A stretch of 64,000 bases of DNA from Bacillus sp. B1-b2 (GTDB taxonomy: Bacteria > Bacillota > Bacilli > Bacillales > Cytobacillaceae). Positions 1 to 9,015 of the stretch are shown in pieces; positions within the stretch are counted from its first letter, which is position 1, and each line of letters opens with the position of its first letter. The position numbers and the translations under genes are program-made. Below the pieces are notes generated by a model, which saw only the letters and a program-made list of their open reading frames with translations, was not told the DNA's origin and ran no database searches. Location: positions 1 through 64,000 of the forward strand of contig NZ_WEHU01000006.1 of NCBI RefSeq assembly GCF_009183415.1, given 5' to 3'.

Positions 1-162
1 CTCGTCAAAAGTTATAGTAAAAAAATGGATGTTTACTACCTTCGTTTTAATGTTTTCGTTCTTTCTCTTTTTGAGGGAAAAACAAAAACAGAAAATTCAA
101 AACTTATTTATGCGACATTAGTGTATGTACATGATTTAGAAAAAATATTAATGAAACAATAA
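1..162 (+). CDS. C-terminal end of an unidentified protein (partial at the window edge)
   Basis: Frame 1 is open from the first base for 53 codons and stops at TAA 160-162. The end reads VHDLEKILMKQ. An open frame of this length at the edge of AT-rich DNA, with mixed hydrophobic and charged composition, is more likely the 3' end of a gene than chance. I do not recognise the family and no domain motif is visible. The gene would lie upstream of pstS on the same strand, about 300 bases away, and no clear terminator separates them. Confidence 0.45.
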   Translation, partial: LVKSYSKKMDVYYLRFNVFVLSLFEGKTKTENSKLIYATLVYVHDLEKILMKQ

Positions 163-457
163 GCTCTCCTTTACAATCCAATTTCTATTAGGAAATGCAC
201 GATCTATCAGTATAAACAGTGTCTAAACTTACAATATTCCTCTTGTATAACAAGAGTCAATTGTAAAGAAATTGTAAATAAAAACTCCCTTTCCCCCTAA
301 TATTCACTATTATTCGCCATTTTTCTGTATTATTCCCCAGCTTAACTTTACATTATCTTAAAAATAGATTCACATAACATTAAAACTTCAAAGATATAAT
401 AAGCTTGTTCCAATAAAAAGACACATAAAAAATTAATCTTATTTGGAGGTCAAGAAA
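163..457 (+). other. Intergenic region before pstS
   Basis: This stretch is AT-rich and non-coding. A small inverted repeat (CTCTTGT/ACAAGAG) lies near 242-257. The PhoP box and the pstS promoter occupy its last 110 bases. Nothing else is recognisable. Confidence 0.5.
347..400 (+). promoter_or_regulatory. PhoP (Pho) box and promoter of pstSCA
   Basis: Four hexamers repeat with an exact 11-base period: TTTACA at 347-352, TTAAAA at 358-363, TTCACA at 369-374 and TTAAAA at 380-385. A TATAAT -10 element follows at 395-400. The PhoP consensus in B. subtilis is direct repeats of TT(A/T/C)ACA with 5-base spacers upstream of the -10, so this is a convincing box for phosphate-starvation activation of the pst operon by PhoP~P. 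Confidence 0.8.
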
Positions 458-1357
458 TTGAAATTTAAAAATTTAAAGTTATCATTTGCAGCATTATTAG
501 TAACTGGTGCATTAGCAGCTTGTGGAAACTCAGATGATTCTACAAACGAAAACACTTCATCAACTGATGATACAAAAACAGAAGAAATCTCTGGCACAGT
601 AACTGCTGCTGGTTCAACAGCTCTTCAACCACTTGCGGAAGAGGCAGCTAATGAAATTTTAGAAAAATATCCTGACCTAAGTGTTACAGTTCAAGGTGGA
701 GGAAGTGGTACAGGGGTAAACCAAGTAGCTGCTGGAGCTATTGATATCGGTAACTCTGACGTTCCTGCTGCTGATAAATTAGAAGACCAATCAAAAGTAG
801 ATCAATTTGTTGATAATAAAGTTGCAGGTATCGGATTTGCAATAGTTGTAAATAGTGATGTTACTGTTGATAGTTTAACAGATGCTCAATTACAAGATAT
901 TTTCTCTGGTAAAGTTACAAACTGGAGTGAAGTTGGTGGAGAAGATGCTCCTATTAATGTAATTAACCGTCCAGCTTCTTCTGGTACTCGTGCTACATTT
1001 GTAGATACAGTAATGGGTGATGTTACTGTTGATGACAGTATCGGTACTGCACAAGATTCGAGTGGTGCTGTAGAGCAAGCTATTAACTCTACTCCTGGAT
1101 CTATCAGTTACTTAGCTATGTCTTACCTTGTTGGTGACAAAGCAGAAAGCTTAACTACTCTTAAAATTAATGATGTAGAACCAACTCTTGAGAACATTGC
1201 TTCTGGTGACTATAAATTCTGGGCTTACCAATACATGATTACTGATGGTGAACCAGAAGGTGCTGTTAAAGCATATATCGATTTCGTTTCTGGTGAAGAC
1301 TTCGCTGCTACAGTTGAAGAAATGGGTTATATCCCAATGTCTGAATTAGACAAATAA
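458..1357 (+). CDS. pstS: Phosphate ABC transporter substrate-binding lipoprotein PstS
   Basis: This is the extracellular phosphate receptor of the high-affinity Pst importer. The TTG start at 458 is chosen over 443 because GGAGGT at 445-450 lies 7 bases before it. The product is 299 residues: a lipoprotein signal peptide with lipobox LAAC (Cys22), a linker rich in Ser, Thr and Asp, then the PBP fold. Phosphate-contact motifs AGSTALQPL (51-59), GGGSGTG (80-86) and SSGTR (174-178) are present. It is followed by pstC and pstA on the same strand. A PhoP box lies just upstream, so expression should rise under phosphate limitation. The identification is firm. Confidence 0.95.
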   Translation: MKFKNLKLSFAALLVTGALAACGNSDDSTNENTSSTDDTKTEEISGTVTAAGSTALQPLAEEAANEILEKYPDLSVTVQGGGSGTGVNQVAAGAIDIGNSDVPAADKLEDQSKVDQFVDNKVAGIGFAIVVNSDVTVDSLTDAQLQDIFSGKVTNWSEVGGEDAPINVINRPASSGTRATFVDTVMGDVTVDDSIGTAQDSSGAVEQAINSTPGSISYLAMSYLVGDKAESLTTLKINDVEPTLENIASGDYKFWAYQYMITDGEPEGAVKAYIDFVSGEDFAATVEEMGYIPMSELDK

Positions 1358-1370
1358 TAATTAAATATTT

Positions 1371-1480
1371 GAAAGGCTGTCTCATTATGGGGATTTGGGC
1401 CGCTCAAACCTATCTATAATAAATTCTTTATTGACTAGGTATATCAAAGAAGGGCTGGTTCTTACTGAGACAGCCCTTTC
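1371..1480. repeat. 110-bp element with terminal inverted repeats between pstS and pstC
   Basis: GAAAGGCTGTCTCA at 1371-1384 is the inverse of TGAGACAGCCCTTTC at 1466-1480, apart from one bulged base. About 80 bases separate the arms, and the right arm is not followed by a strong T-run. It may be a transcript-processing or attenuating stem-loop that lowers pstC/pstA relative to pstS, or a small non-autonomous (MITE-like) insertion. I see no clear target-site duplication. Confidence 0.5.
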
Positions 1481-1518
1481 TTGCTTTTTAGCTAAAGGTT
1501 AAGGGGGCTTTTATAAAA

Positions 1519-2406
1519 ATGAATAAGCAACGTAAAATTAATTATTTTAGAGATGAATATATCGGTAAAGCTTTTGTTACATTTTGTGGTATCTTAATTG
1601 TTGCTATCACTTTAGCGATTATCATCTTTATCTGTGAAAAAGGTATCCAATCCTTTATTCAGAGTGATATATCCGTTTTAGAAATGTTAACTTCTACCAA
1701 CTGGTCTCCAAAAGATGGTTCTTATGGAGCATTAGTATTTATTGGTGGCTCTACTATTGTCTCTATCGGAGCCGTGTTAATAAGCACACCAATTGGTATT
1801 GCACTTGCTATCTTTATGAATCATATTTCACCTAGATTCGGAGCAAGAGTATTAAAACCTTCTTTAGAAGTATTAGTAGGAGTTCCTTCAGTTGTTTATG
1901 GTTTACTAGGTGTTACTATTATCGTGCCATTTTTACGTAATCATTTTGAAGGAGTTGGATTTAGCCTACTTGCTGGTATCATCGTGCTAAGCGTTATGAT
2001 ACTACCTACTATTGCAAGTCTTGCTGATGATGCCATTAAAACTGTTCCTATTGAATTTTTAGAGGCTTCCTATGGTCTAGGTTCTACTAGATGGCAAGCT
2101 ATTTGGAGAGTAATTGTTCCTGCTTCAAATAAAGGAATTTTAACAGGTGTTGTTTTAGGGCTAGCTAGAGCATTCGGGGAAGCTTTAGCTGTACAGATGG
2201 TTATCGGAAATACCATTAAACTTCCTGATGCTTTGACAAGCCCTACCTCTACTCTAACGGGTATCTTAACAATGGATATGGCAAACACGATCAATGGAAC
2301 TGCTTGGAATAATGCTTTATGGACACTTGCAATGATTCTATTACTCATTTCCTTCCTCTTTATTCTGATTATTAGAGCAGTTGGAAGAAAAGGAGATGCA
2401 CGATGA
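1519..2406 (+). CDS. pstC: Phosphate ABC transporter permease PstC
   Basis: This is one of the two membrane subunits of the Pst importer. The 295-residue protein has about six hydrophobic segments. The binding-protein-dependent permease EAA loop is seen in EASYGLGSTRWQAIWRVIVP near residue 190, and RAFGEALAVQMVIGN follows. The start ATG lies behind AAGGGGG. The stop overlaps pstA by 4 bases (ATGA), indicating translational coupling. The length is normal for the family. Confidence 0.95.
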   Translation: MNKQRKINYFRDEYIGKAFVTFCGILIVAITLAIIIFICEKGIQSFIQSDISVLEMLTSTNWSPKDGSYGALVFIGGSTIVSIGAVLISTPIGIALAIFMNHISPRFGARVLKPSLEVLVGVPSVVYGLLGVTIIVPFLRNHFEGVGFSLLAGIIVLSVMILPTIASLADDAIKTVPIEFLEASYGLGSTRWQAIWRVIVPASNKGILTGVVLGLARAFGEALAVQMVIGNTIKLPDALTSPTSTLTGILTMDMANTINGTAWNNALWTLAMILLLISFLFILIIRAVGRKGDAR

Positions 2407-3320
2407 AAAACAACGCAAAATTAACTAATAAAATAATGACAGGCGTTTTCTACGCTATTGCATTCTTTGTAGTAACATTACTAGTATTTCTAGTAGGTAC
2501 TATTCTTGTAAAAGGTTGGGGATTCTGGGACCCTTCTTTCCTCTTTGGTAGACCTAGTAACACACAACCAGGTGGAGGTATTGGACCGCAATTATTTAAC
2601 TCATTCTATTTACTAGTAATTACGCTTGTTATTTCTACACCATTAGGAATCGGTGCAGGTATTTACTTAGCAGAGTATGCAAAACAAGGGAAATTCTTAA
2701 ACTTTGTTCGCTTATGTATTGAAACAATGGCTTCCCTTCCTTCCATTGTTGTTGGACTATTCGGTTTGTTAATCTTTGTAACTTTTTCCGGATGGGGTTA
2801 TACCTTAATTGGTGGAGCATTAGTTATTACCATCTTAAATCTTCCAAGTTTAACTAGGGTTTGTGAAAATGCCATTACTTCTGTTTCTACAGAAGTTAAA
2901 CAAGCAAGTCTTGCATTAGGTGCAACTAGATGGCAAACGATGGTGAAGGTAGTACTTCCAGCTGCACTACAACAAATCATTACTGGTATTATTTTAGCAG
3001 CAGGCCGTATTTTTGGAGAAGCAGCTGCACTTATTTACACAGCAGGACTAACTACTCCTATGCTTAGAACTGCTGCATCCATCGATAGCCCAATGAATCC
3101 TTTTAATATTTTCAGACCAGCAGAATCATTAGCTGTCCATATCTGGAAATTAAACTCAGAGGGTATTGTTCCAGATGCTGCTTTAATCGCTACTAGATCT
3201 GCTGCTGTTCTAATCGTGATGGTATTACTTTTCAATGTTATCGCTCGTCTATTGGCTAATATCATTGATAAGCGTCTAAAAGGTACAAGCAAAATCAAAA
3301 AGAAGAATGTTGCAGCTTAA
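2403..3320 (+). CDS. pstA: Phosphate ABC transporter permease PstA
   Basis: This is the second membrane subunit of the Pst importer. It is 305 residues, with an N-terminal membrane segment and the permease loop QASLALGATRWQTMVKVVLP followed by GRIFGEAAALIYTAG. It is the last pst gene here. A strong bidirectional terminator follows and then the convergent argS, so no pstB ATPase or phoU is joined to this operon. The transporter must take its ATPase from elsewhere in the genome. Confidence 0.95.
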   Translation: MKNNAKLTNKIMTGVFYAIAFFVVTLLVFLVGTILVKGWGFWDPSFLFGRPSNTQPGGGIGPQLFNSFYLLVITLVISTPLGIGAGIYLAEYAKQGKFLNFVRLCIETMASLPSIVVGLFGLLIFVTFSGWGYTLIGGALVITILNLPSLTRVCENAITSVSTEVKQASLALGATRWQTMVKVVLPAALQQIITGIILAAGRIFGEAAALIYTAGLTTPMLRTAASIDSPMNPFNIFRPAESLAVHIWKLNSEGIVPDAALIATRSAAVLIVMVLLFNVIARLLANIIDKRLKGTSKIKKKNVAA

Positions 3321-3329
3321 TAAACAATA

Positions 3330-3359
3330 AAAAAGGTAGCCCAAGCGGCTACCTTTTTT
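3330..3359. terminator. Bidirectional terminator between pstA and argS
   Basis: AAAAAGGTAGCC (3330-3341) and GGCTACCTTTTTT (3347-3359) form a near-perfect hairpin with U-runs on both strands, placed between convergent genes. Confidence 0.9.
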
Positions 3360-3360
3360 A

Positions 3361-5031
3361 TTACATTTTTTCTGGTGCAGAGACGCCAATTAAACTTAAA
3401 GAATTTTTCAATGTAATTTGCGTTGCTTTAATTAAGCCTAAACGTGCTTTTGTTCTTTCTAAGTTATCTAAATCTAGTACTTTCTCTGCATTATAAAAAC
3501 TATGGAATGCAGAAGCTAGATCATAAATATAGTTAGTAATACGATGTGGAATTCGTTTTATTGCTGCTTCTCCTACAACCTGTGGAAACTCTCCTAGCTT
3601 CTTCAATAAATCAAACTCTTTTTCTGCCGTAATGAAAGAAATATCTAGATTGCTTGAAACTTCTAAGCCTTGTTCTTTTCCTTGTCTTAGAATGCTTGAA
3701 ATACGTGCATGTGCATACTGAGCATAGTAAACGGGATTTTCATTTGATTGTGATACAGCAAGATCTAAATCGAAATCAAGATGTGTATCTGCACTTCTCA
3801 TTGCAAAGAAATAGCGAGTAGCGTCTAAACCAACCTCTTCTACTAAATCTCTCATCGTAACAGCTTTACCTGTACGTTTACTCATCTTCATTTTTTCGCC
3901 ATTTTTATATAGATGAACGAGTTGTATGATTTCTACTTCTAATGCTTCTTTTCTATATCCTAGAGCTTGAATTGCTGCTCTCATTCTTGGAATATATCCA
4001 TGGTGATCTGCACCCCATACATTAATCAATGTTTCAAAGCCTCTTTCTAACTTATCTTTGTGATAAGCAATGTCTGGAAGCAGATATGTATAAGATCCAT
4101 CATTCTTAATTAAAACACGATCTTTGTCATCCCCAAAATCAGTAGAACGTAGCCATGTAGCTCCATCCTGTTCAAAAATAAAACCATTTTCTTTTAATGC
4201 ATTTAGAGCAACATCAATTTTGCCATTTTGATACAAAGAAGTTTCTGAATACCAAACATCAAATGGTACTCTGAAATCCTCTAAATCTTTCTTCAGCTTT
4301 TCCATTTCATATTGAAGTCCATATTCACGGAAGAAATCAAAACGCTCTTGATCTGTTACAGAGACATATTTATCCCCATGCTCCTCAGCAAGTTTCTTTC
4401 CTATACCAATAATATCTTCACCATGGTACCCGTCTTGTGGCATTTCCTTCTCCATACCTAAAGCTTGGAAATAACGTGCTTCAACTGATAATGCTAAGTT
4501 GTTAATTTGGTTTCCAGCATCATTAATATAATATTCTCTCGATACATCATATCCCGCTTTCCCCAATATATTACACAAAGAATCCCCTACTGCTGCTCCG
4601 CGGGCATGTCCTAAATGTAAATCTCCTGTAGGATTAGCAGATACAAACTCGACTTGTACCTTTTCCTTGTTTCCAACTGTAGTTTCACCATAGTGATCGC
4701 CTGCTTCTAAAATAGTTGGTACTAATTCTGATAAGTAACTATTATTCATATAGAAATTAATGAAACCAGGTCCTGCTATTTCTACTTTTTCAATAGATGC
4801 TTTACTTTGATCAAAATTTTCAATGATTGCTTCTGCGATCATTCTAGGAGCTTTCTTTGCCACTCTTGCTAACTGCATAGCCATGTTAGTGGAATAGTCA
4901 CCATGTGCCTTTTCCTTCGGTAATTCTAGTACAACCTCTGGAATTTGTTCTTCCGTAGCTAAGCCTGCTTTTATAACGCTTTGCTTAATTTCTTCCTTTA
5001 ACTTATCCTTCATTTGTTCTACGATATTCAT
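3361..5031 (-). CDS. argS: Arginyl-tRNA synthetase
   Basis: This class I enzyme charges tRNA-Arg. Its 556 residues match the usual Bacillus length. The N-terminal additional domain is followed by the class I signature [19 protein letters not shown] (HxGH as HLGH, about residue 140). [12 protein letters not shown] is the KMSK loop, and a C-terminal anticodon-binding helical domain follows (YAQYAHARI region). It lies 5 bases after ywiB, an arrangement I recall from B. subtilis (ywiB-argS). I found no T-box leader upstream. Confidence 0.97.
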   Translation of the reverse strand: MNIVEQMKDKLKEEIKQSVIKAGLATEEQIPEVVLELPKEKAHGDYSTNMAMQLARVAKKAPRMIAEAIIENFDQSKASIEKVEIAGPGFINFYMNNSYLSELVPTILEAGDHYGETTVGNKEKVQVEFVSANPTGDLHLGHARGAAVGDSLCNILGKAGYDVSREYYINDAGNQINNLALSVEARYFQALGMEKEMPQDGYHGEDIIGIGKKLAEEHGDKYVSVTDQERFDFFREYGLQYEMEKLKKDLEDFRVPFDVWYSETSLYQNGKIDVALNALKENGFIFEQDGATWLRSTDFGDDKDRVLIKNDGSYTYLLPDIAYHKDKLERGFETLINVWGADHHGYIPRMRAAIQALGYRKEALEVEIIQLVHLYKNGEKMKMSKRTGKAVTMRDLVEEVGLDATRYFFAMRSADTHLDFDLDLAVSQSNENPVYYAQYAHARISSILRQGKEQGLEVSSNLDISFITAEKEFDLLKKLGEFPQVVGEAAIKRIPHRITNYIYDLASAFHSFYNAEKVLDLDNLERTKARLGLIKATQITLKNSLSLIGVSAPEKM

Positions 5032-5036
5032 ACTCT

Positions 5037-5480
5037 CTATTTCTCCTCCTTAAAAGAAATGGTCATGTGATATGTTCCATTATTGGATCCTTGCATATTT
5101 AAATCATATAAAACATCAAATATCCCCGTGTTTTGCTGTTGTTGCTCTAACTCAAGTTCTAACCTTTTTGTGTCTGTTATTAACTGAAACACTCCATATG
5201 GACTTTCATAACTACCTATTTTCTTTTTATTAATAAGAAAAGGCAATCTCATTTTAACTGCTCCACTACGAAGTATTAATCCCTCTTTTTCAGAAATCTT
5301 TACAATGGTATTAATCGTGCCTTCTTCTATTATTTCTTCATATTTAATATATTTACTAGAATCTTTCTCTAGGTATTGGCCAAACCCTACCCATTCAATA
5401 CTATCCTTGTTCTTACCATTATAAATCTTAGTTGTAACATGTATTTTAACAGGCACCTGTTGCGCTGATTCTCTAGACAA
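5037..5480 (-). CDS. ywiB: DUF1934 family beta-barrel protein, YwiB-like
   Basis: The product is 147-150 residues and resembles YwiB (DUF1934, a calycin-like small barrel of unknown function): [11 protein letters not shown] at the start, [12 protein letters not shown] in the middle, [11 protein letters not shown] at the end. I prefer the TTG at 5480, because AAAGGGAG lies about 10 bases before it. A GTG at 5489 in the same frame sits too close to that site. It is co-directional with argS and only 5 bases away, so it is probably co-transcribed with it. The function is unknown. Confidence 0.8.
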   Translation of the reverse strand: MSRESAQQVPVKIHVTTKIYNGKNKDSIEWVGFGQYLEKDSSKYIKYEEIIEEGTINTIVKISEKEGLILRSGAVKMRLPFLINKKKIGSYESPYGVFQLITDTKRLELELEQQQQNTGIFDVLYDLNMQGSNNGTYHMTISFKEEK

Positions 5481-5813
5481 CGACAACACTCCCTTTTCAT
5501 TTACTGTGTAACTTTATAAGTATAAATTTTTTAGAGAGGAAGTGCAAGGAGGCGAGGCAAGAGAATGCTGGATTCTATAAATATTCTCCATGATTTTGTT
5601 TCTTAGGCTATTTTACGAAGGTGATTTTAAGTACTTCATCATTTCGGAATAAGGATATAGGTATATTCCATTGCATTCTATAGACGAGAAGTGAAACCTT
5701 GGAAAAGGATCCTTAACAATCGAATCGTTTTCTACTGGCTATACATTTGTCTATAACACAATGGAATGATTGTCTGCTTGTTGCTTTTACCTTGACTTGA
5801 ACAATTGGAAAAG
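5481..5813. other. Gap where speB is expected
   Basis: About 330 bases between ywiB and the speE stop hold no frame that I can support and no recognisable terminator. In B. subtilis speE is followed by speB (agmatinase, about 290 codons). There is no room for it here and I recognise no fragment of it. Confidence 0.5.
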
Positions 5814-6641
5814 TTACTCACATAGATCTTGAACAAACCTTGGTAATACAAACGCAGCTCTATGGAGTTCCTTGGTATAGTATTTAGTATCCAATTGTTC
5901 AAAACGATCATCTGGAACCTGTAATGGGTCATAAACTTTAGAACCTATGGTAAATGCCCACATTCCACTTGGATATGTTGGAATATTAGCTATATATAAT
6001 CTTGTAATAGGGAAAATTTCCTTTACATCTTTTTGCACAGTCTTAATCAAGTCACCTTTAAACCAAGGGTTATCTGATTGTGCAACAAATAGACCATCCT
6101 CTTTTAAAGCTTTTGCTATTCCAGCATAGAACCCCTTTGTAAATAGGTTTACTGCTGGTCCAACTGGCTCAGTGGAATCTACCATTATTACATCGTATTG
6201 ATTATCACTATCTGCAATATGCATAAAACCATCATCTATTATTACTTCTACTCTAGAATCCTCTAGCTTTCCAGCTATTTCCGGAAGATATCTCTTACTA
6301 TACTCCACCACTTTGCCATCTATATCAACAAGAGTCACTTTCTTTACTGTCGGATGCTTTAGCACCTCCCTAACAACACCTCCGTCTCCTCCTCCTACTA
6401 CTAGTACATTTTCTGGATTAGGATGTGTAAACAGTGGAATATGTGCAACCATCTCATGATAGACAAATTCATCGCGTTCAGTTGTCATGACCATTCCATC
6501 TAGCAGAAGCATATTCCCCCACTCTGCCGTTTCTACCATCTCTAATTTCTGAAATTCTGTTTGCTCCGTATGTAAAGTGCGTTTAATCTTCATGGTTATC
6601 CCGAAATGATCTGTTTGTTTTTCTGTAAACCAAATACCCAT
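5814..6641 (-). CDS. speE: Spermidine synthase (polyamine aminopropyltransferase)
   Basis: It transfers the aminopropyl group of decarboxylated S-adenosylmethionine to putrescine. The 275-residue protein has the N-terminal strand domain with [13 protein letters not shown] (the polyamine-site HEM region, about 58-70). The Rossmann motif [10 protein letters not shown] is at about 81-90, and the signature DSTEPVGPA is at 155-163. The ATG is preceded by GGAGG. Unlike B. subtilis, no speB follows. A perfect 11-bp inverted repeat lies in the upstream region shared with pbpG. Confidence 0.95.
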   Translation of the reverse strand: MGIWFTEKQTDHFGITMKIKRTLHTEQTEFQKLEMVETAEWGNMLLLDGMVMTTERDEFVYHEMVAHIPLFTHPNPENVLVVGGGDGGVVREVLKHPTVKKVTLVDIDGKVVEYSKRYLPEIAGKLEDSRVEVIIDDGFMHIADSDNQYDVIMVDSTEPVGPAVNLFTKGFYAGIAKALKEDGLFVAQSDNPWFKGDLIKTVQKDVKEIFPITRLYIANIPTYPSGMWAFTIGSKVYDPLQVPDDRFEQLDTKYYTKELHRAAFVLPRFVQDLCE

Positions 6642-6715
6642 CTTTCTACCTCCTATTCATTCCGCTTGCGCTACGGTTAAGGTTATCTTCCCATTTATCC
6701 ATTCAACTACCACTA

Positions 6716-6744
6716 GTACTATTCTTCCCAATTAAGAATAGTAC
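6716..6744. promoter_or_regulatory. Perfect inverted repeat between speE and pbpG
   Basis: GTACTATTCTT (6716-6726) and AAGAATAGTAC (6734-6744) are exact inverse copies around a 7-base centre. There is no T-run, so this is not a typical terminator. It sits 75 bases before the speE start and could be an operator or a 5' UTR hairpin. Confidence 0.5.
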
Positions 6745-6796
6745 AAACGAAAAGTTTCTATCTCCATGAAAGATTTACAGTAATCCCTCCACATTA

Positions 6797-6827
6797 TGTT
6801 TAAAAATCCAACCTTTTCCACATACTA
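6797..6827 (+). promoter_or_regulatory. Candidate SigG/SigF-type forespore promoter of pbpG
   Basis: TGTTTA at 6797-6802, an 18-base spacer and CATACTA at 6821-6827 match the SigG pattern (TGAATA, 17-18 bases, CATACTA): the -10 is perfect and the -35 matches at 4 of 6. It ends 66 bases before the TTG start. B. subtilis pbpG is known to be expressed in the forespore. Confidence 0.5.
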
Positions 6828-6893
6828 TTGTTATCTGTACTATGTGCTTATACAAAACCACGTATCGTGTAACAACCTAGGAGGTGTCATGCA

Positions 6894-8960
6894 TTGGAAG
6901 TCATAGCAAAAAATCGATTAAGAAAACCTGGAAAATATATAAGGTTATTTATTATTTTAAGTCTCCTTTTCATGATAACCGTTAGCATCATTTTTATCGG
7001 TATATATGTATATGCACGTACATTAGGGCCACCAGCACTAACTGTCTCTGAGTCCACACTCTACTATTCTGATGACGGTAGTATTATAGGAGAAAGTAGT
7101 AACGGAGAAAAACGGTACTGGGTTTCTCTAGATGATATTAGTCCCTATTTAATTGATGCTACTGTTGCCATTGAGGATAAAAGCTTTTATTCTCACCATG
7201 GCTTTGATTATAAAAGAATTGGTGGCGCAATTATTGCTGACATAAAAGCAATGGCTAAAGTACAAGGCGCTAGTACGATCACACAACAATATGCAAGAAA
7301 CCTATTTTTAGAGCATGATAAAACGTGGAAACGCAAACTAGAAGAAGCATTTTATACCATGCGCCTAGAAATGTTTTATACAAAAGAAGAAATTCTCGAA
7401 GGCTATATTAACACCATTTACTATGGTCATGGTGCATACGGAGCAGAGGCTGCTAGTCAGTATTATTTCGGTAAAAAGGCATCTGAATTGACCCTTTCAG
7501 AAGCCTCCATGCTTGCTGGTATTCCAAAGGGTCCAAGTGTATATTCTCCTTTCTTTTCTAGTAAAAACGCACTGGAGAGACAGGATATTATTCTTCAAAC
7601 ACTACTTCAGAATGGTTATATTGATGAACAGAAAAAAGAAGAAGCGATACAGGAAGAGCTTACTTATGTGGGGAAGTTTCCTAATGCCAATACGGAAATT
7701 GCTCCTTATTTCCAAGATACAGTAAAGAGTATTCTAAAAGATCAGCTTCAGCTTGATGATCGAACGATTCAGTTGGGGGGATTAAAAGTATACACTACTT
7801 TGGATACAGAGCAACAAAAAATAGCGGAAAAGACGGTAAAATATACAATTGATCAGAATAGTGATATACAAATAGGCTTTGTTGCAATGGATCCTTCTAC
7901 GGGCTATGTTAAAGCGCTAGTTGGTGGGAAAGATTATGATAAAAGTCCTTTTAACAGGGCAACACAAGCTGTGAGACAGCCTGGTTCTACTATTAAGCCA
8001 TTGCTATACTACGCAGCAATGGAGCACGGCTTTACACCAGCTACTATGATGAGTAGTGAGAAAACAACCTTCCGATTTGAGGATGGAAGCGAACCTTATA
8101 CACCACATAATTTTAATAATAAATATGCTGAAAAGGACATTACAATGGCACAGGCTCTTGCTTTATCAGACAATGTTTATGCTGTAAAAACCCATTTGTT
8201 CTTAGGGGAAGAAACATTGGTAAAGACTGGCGAGAGATTTGGACTAACAACAGAATTAGAAAATGTTCCATCCCTTGCACTTGGTACCTCTAACGTTAGG
8301 GTGATAGATATGGCTAATGCATATAGTATATTTGCTAATGGTGGGAATAAGGTTTCTCCTGTTTTTATAACTAAGATCGAAACTTCCGAAGGGGAAACAA
8401 TTTATGAATATAAACCTAATAAAGAAGAGATATTGGATCCAGATTTAACCTTTGTCATGAATCATATGATGACAGGTATGTTTGATTCAGGATTAAATGG
8501 CTACACCTCTGTTACAGGAAGCACTATCAATAAGAATTTAACTAGAATTTATGCTGGTAAATCAGGATCTACCAATTCTGATAGTTGGATGATTGGGTAT
8601 ACCCCTCAGCTTGTTTCCGCTGTGTGGACAGGTTATGACCAAGGAGAACCAATTACACTTGCAGCAGATAAAACCTATGCAAAAAAGGTATGGGCCAATT
8701 TTATGGAAGACAGTTTAAAAGATGAACCCATCATTGGATTTCAACCTACGGATGGAACGGTTGGTGTTTATATCGATCCAAATAGCGGAAAACTAGCCGC
8801 AAATTCTTGTGACACAAAAAGAATGGTGTACTTTACAAAAGACACTGTTCCAACAGAATTCTGTGCAGATTTACCAAAAGATGATTCTACTTCTGATGCA
8901 CCAAAGAAGGAAAATCCAACAGAGAAAGTACCTTGGTATAAGCGCTTTTTCTCATGGTGA
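6894..8960 (+). CDS. pbpG: Class A penicillin-binding protein, PbpG-like
   Basis: This is a bifunctional peptidoglycan transglycosylase/transpeptidase anchored by one membrane segment (about 18-41). The transglycosylase motifs are ATVAIEDKSFYSHHG (Glu94) and GASTITQQ (125-132). The transpeptidase motifs are STIK (365-368), SDN (425-427) and KSGS (556-559). At 688 residues it is close to B. subtilis PbpG. The start is TTG behind AGGAGGTG. It is divergent from speE, as expected from the ywh gene order. In B. subtilis PbpG acts in the forespore during spore cortex/germ wall formation; the SigG-like promoter upstream fits that. Confidence 0.92.
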   Translation: MEVIAKNRLRKPGKYIRLFIILSLLFMITVSIIFIGIYVYARTLGPPALTVSESTLYYSDDGSIIGESSNGEKRYWVSLDDISPYLIDATVAIEDKSFYSHHGFDYKRIGGAIIADIKAMAKVQGASTITQQYARNLFLEHDKTWKRKLEEAFYTMRLEMFYTKEEILEGYINTIYYGHGAYGAEAASQYYFGKKASELTLSEASMLAGIPKGPSVYSPFFSSKNALERQDIILQTLLQNGYIDEQKKEEAIQEELTYVGKFPNANTEIAPYFQDTVKSILKDQLQLDDRTIQLGGLKVYTTLDTEQQKIAEKTVKYTIDQNSDIQIGFVAMDPSTGYVKALVGGKDYDKSPFNRATQAVRQPGSTIKPLLYYAAMEHGFTPATMMSSEKTTFRFEDGSEPYTPHNFNNKYAEKDITMAQALALSDNVYAVKTHLFLGEETLVKTGERFGLTTELENVPSLALGTSNVRVIDMANAYSIFANGGNKVSPVFITKIETSEGETIYEYKPNKEEILDPDLTFVMNHMMTGMFDSGLNGYTSVTGSTINKNLTRIYAGKSGSTNSDSWMIGYTPQLVSAVWTGYDQGEPITLAADKTYAKKVWANFMEDSLKDEPIIGFQPTDGTVGVYIDPNSGKLAANSCDTKRMVYFTKDTVPTEFCADLPKDDSTSDAPKKENPTEKVPWYKRFFSW

Positions 8961-8964
8961 AGTG

Positions 8965-9010
8965 AAAGGTACTACCATACTCTTCTTGAGAGCATAGGTA
9001 GTACCTTTTC
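8965..9010. terminator. Bidirectional terminator between pbpG and the MutS2-like gene
   Basis: AAAGGTACTACC (8965-8976) pairs with GGTAGTACCTTTT (8997-9009). It ends both convergent genes. Confidence 0.85.
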
Positions 9011-9015
9011 TTGTC

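Noticed and set aside
5490-5813. T-box leader for argS/ywiB
   Set aside because: No specifier loop or conserved T-box sequence AGGGTGGNACCGCG, and the region lies in front of ywiB without a paired terminator.
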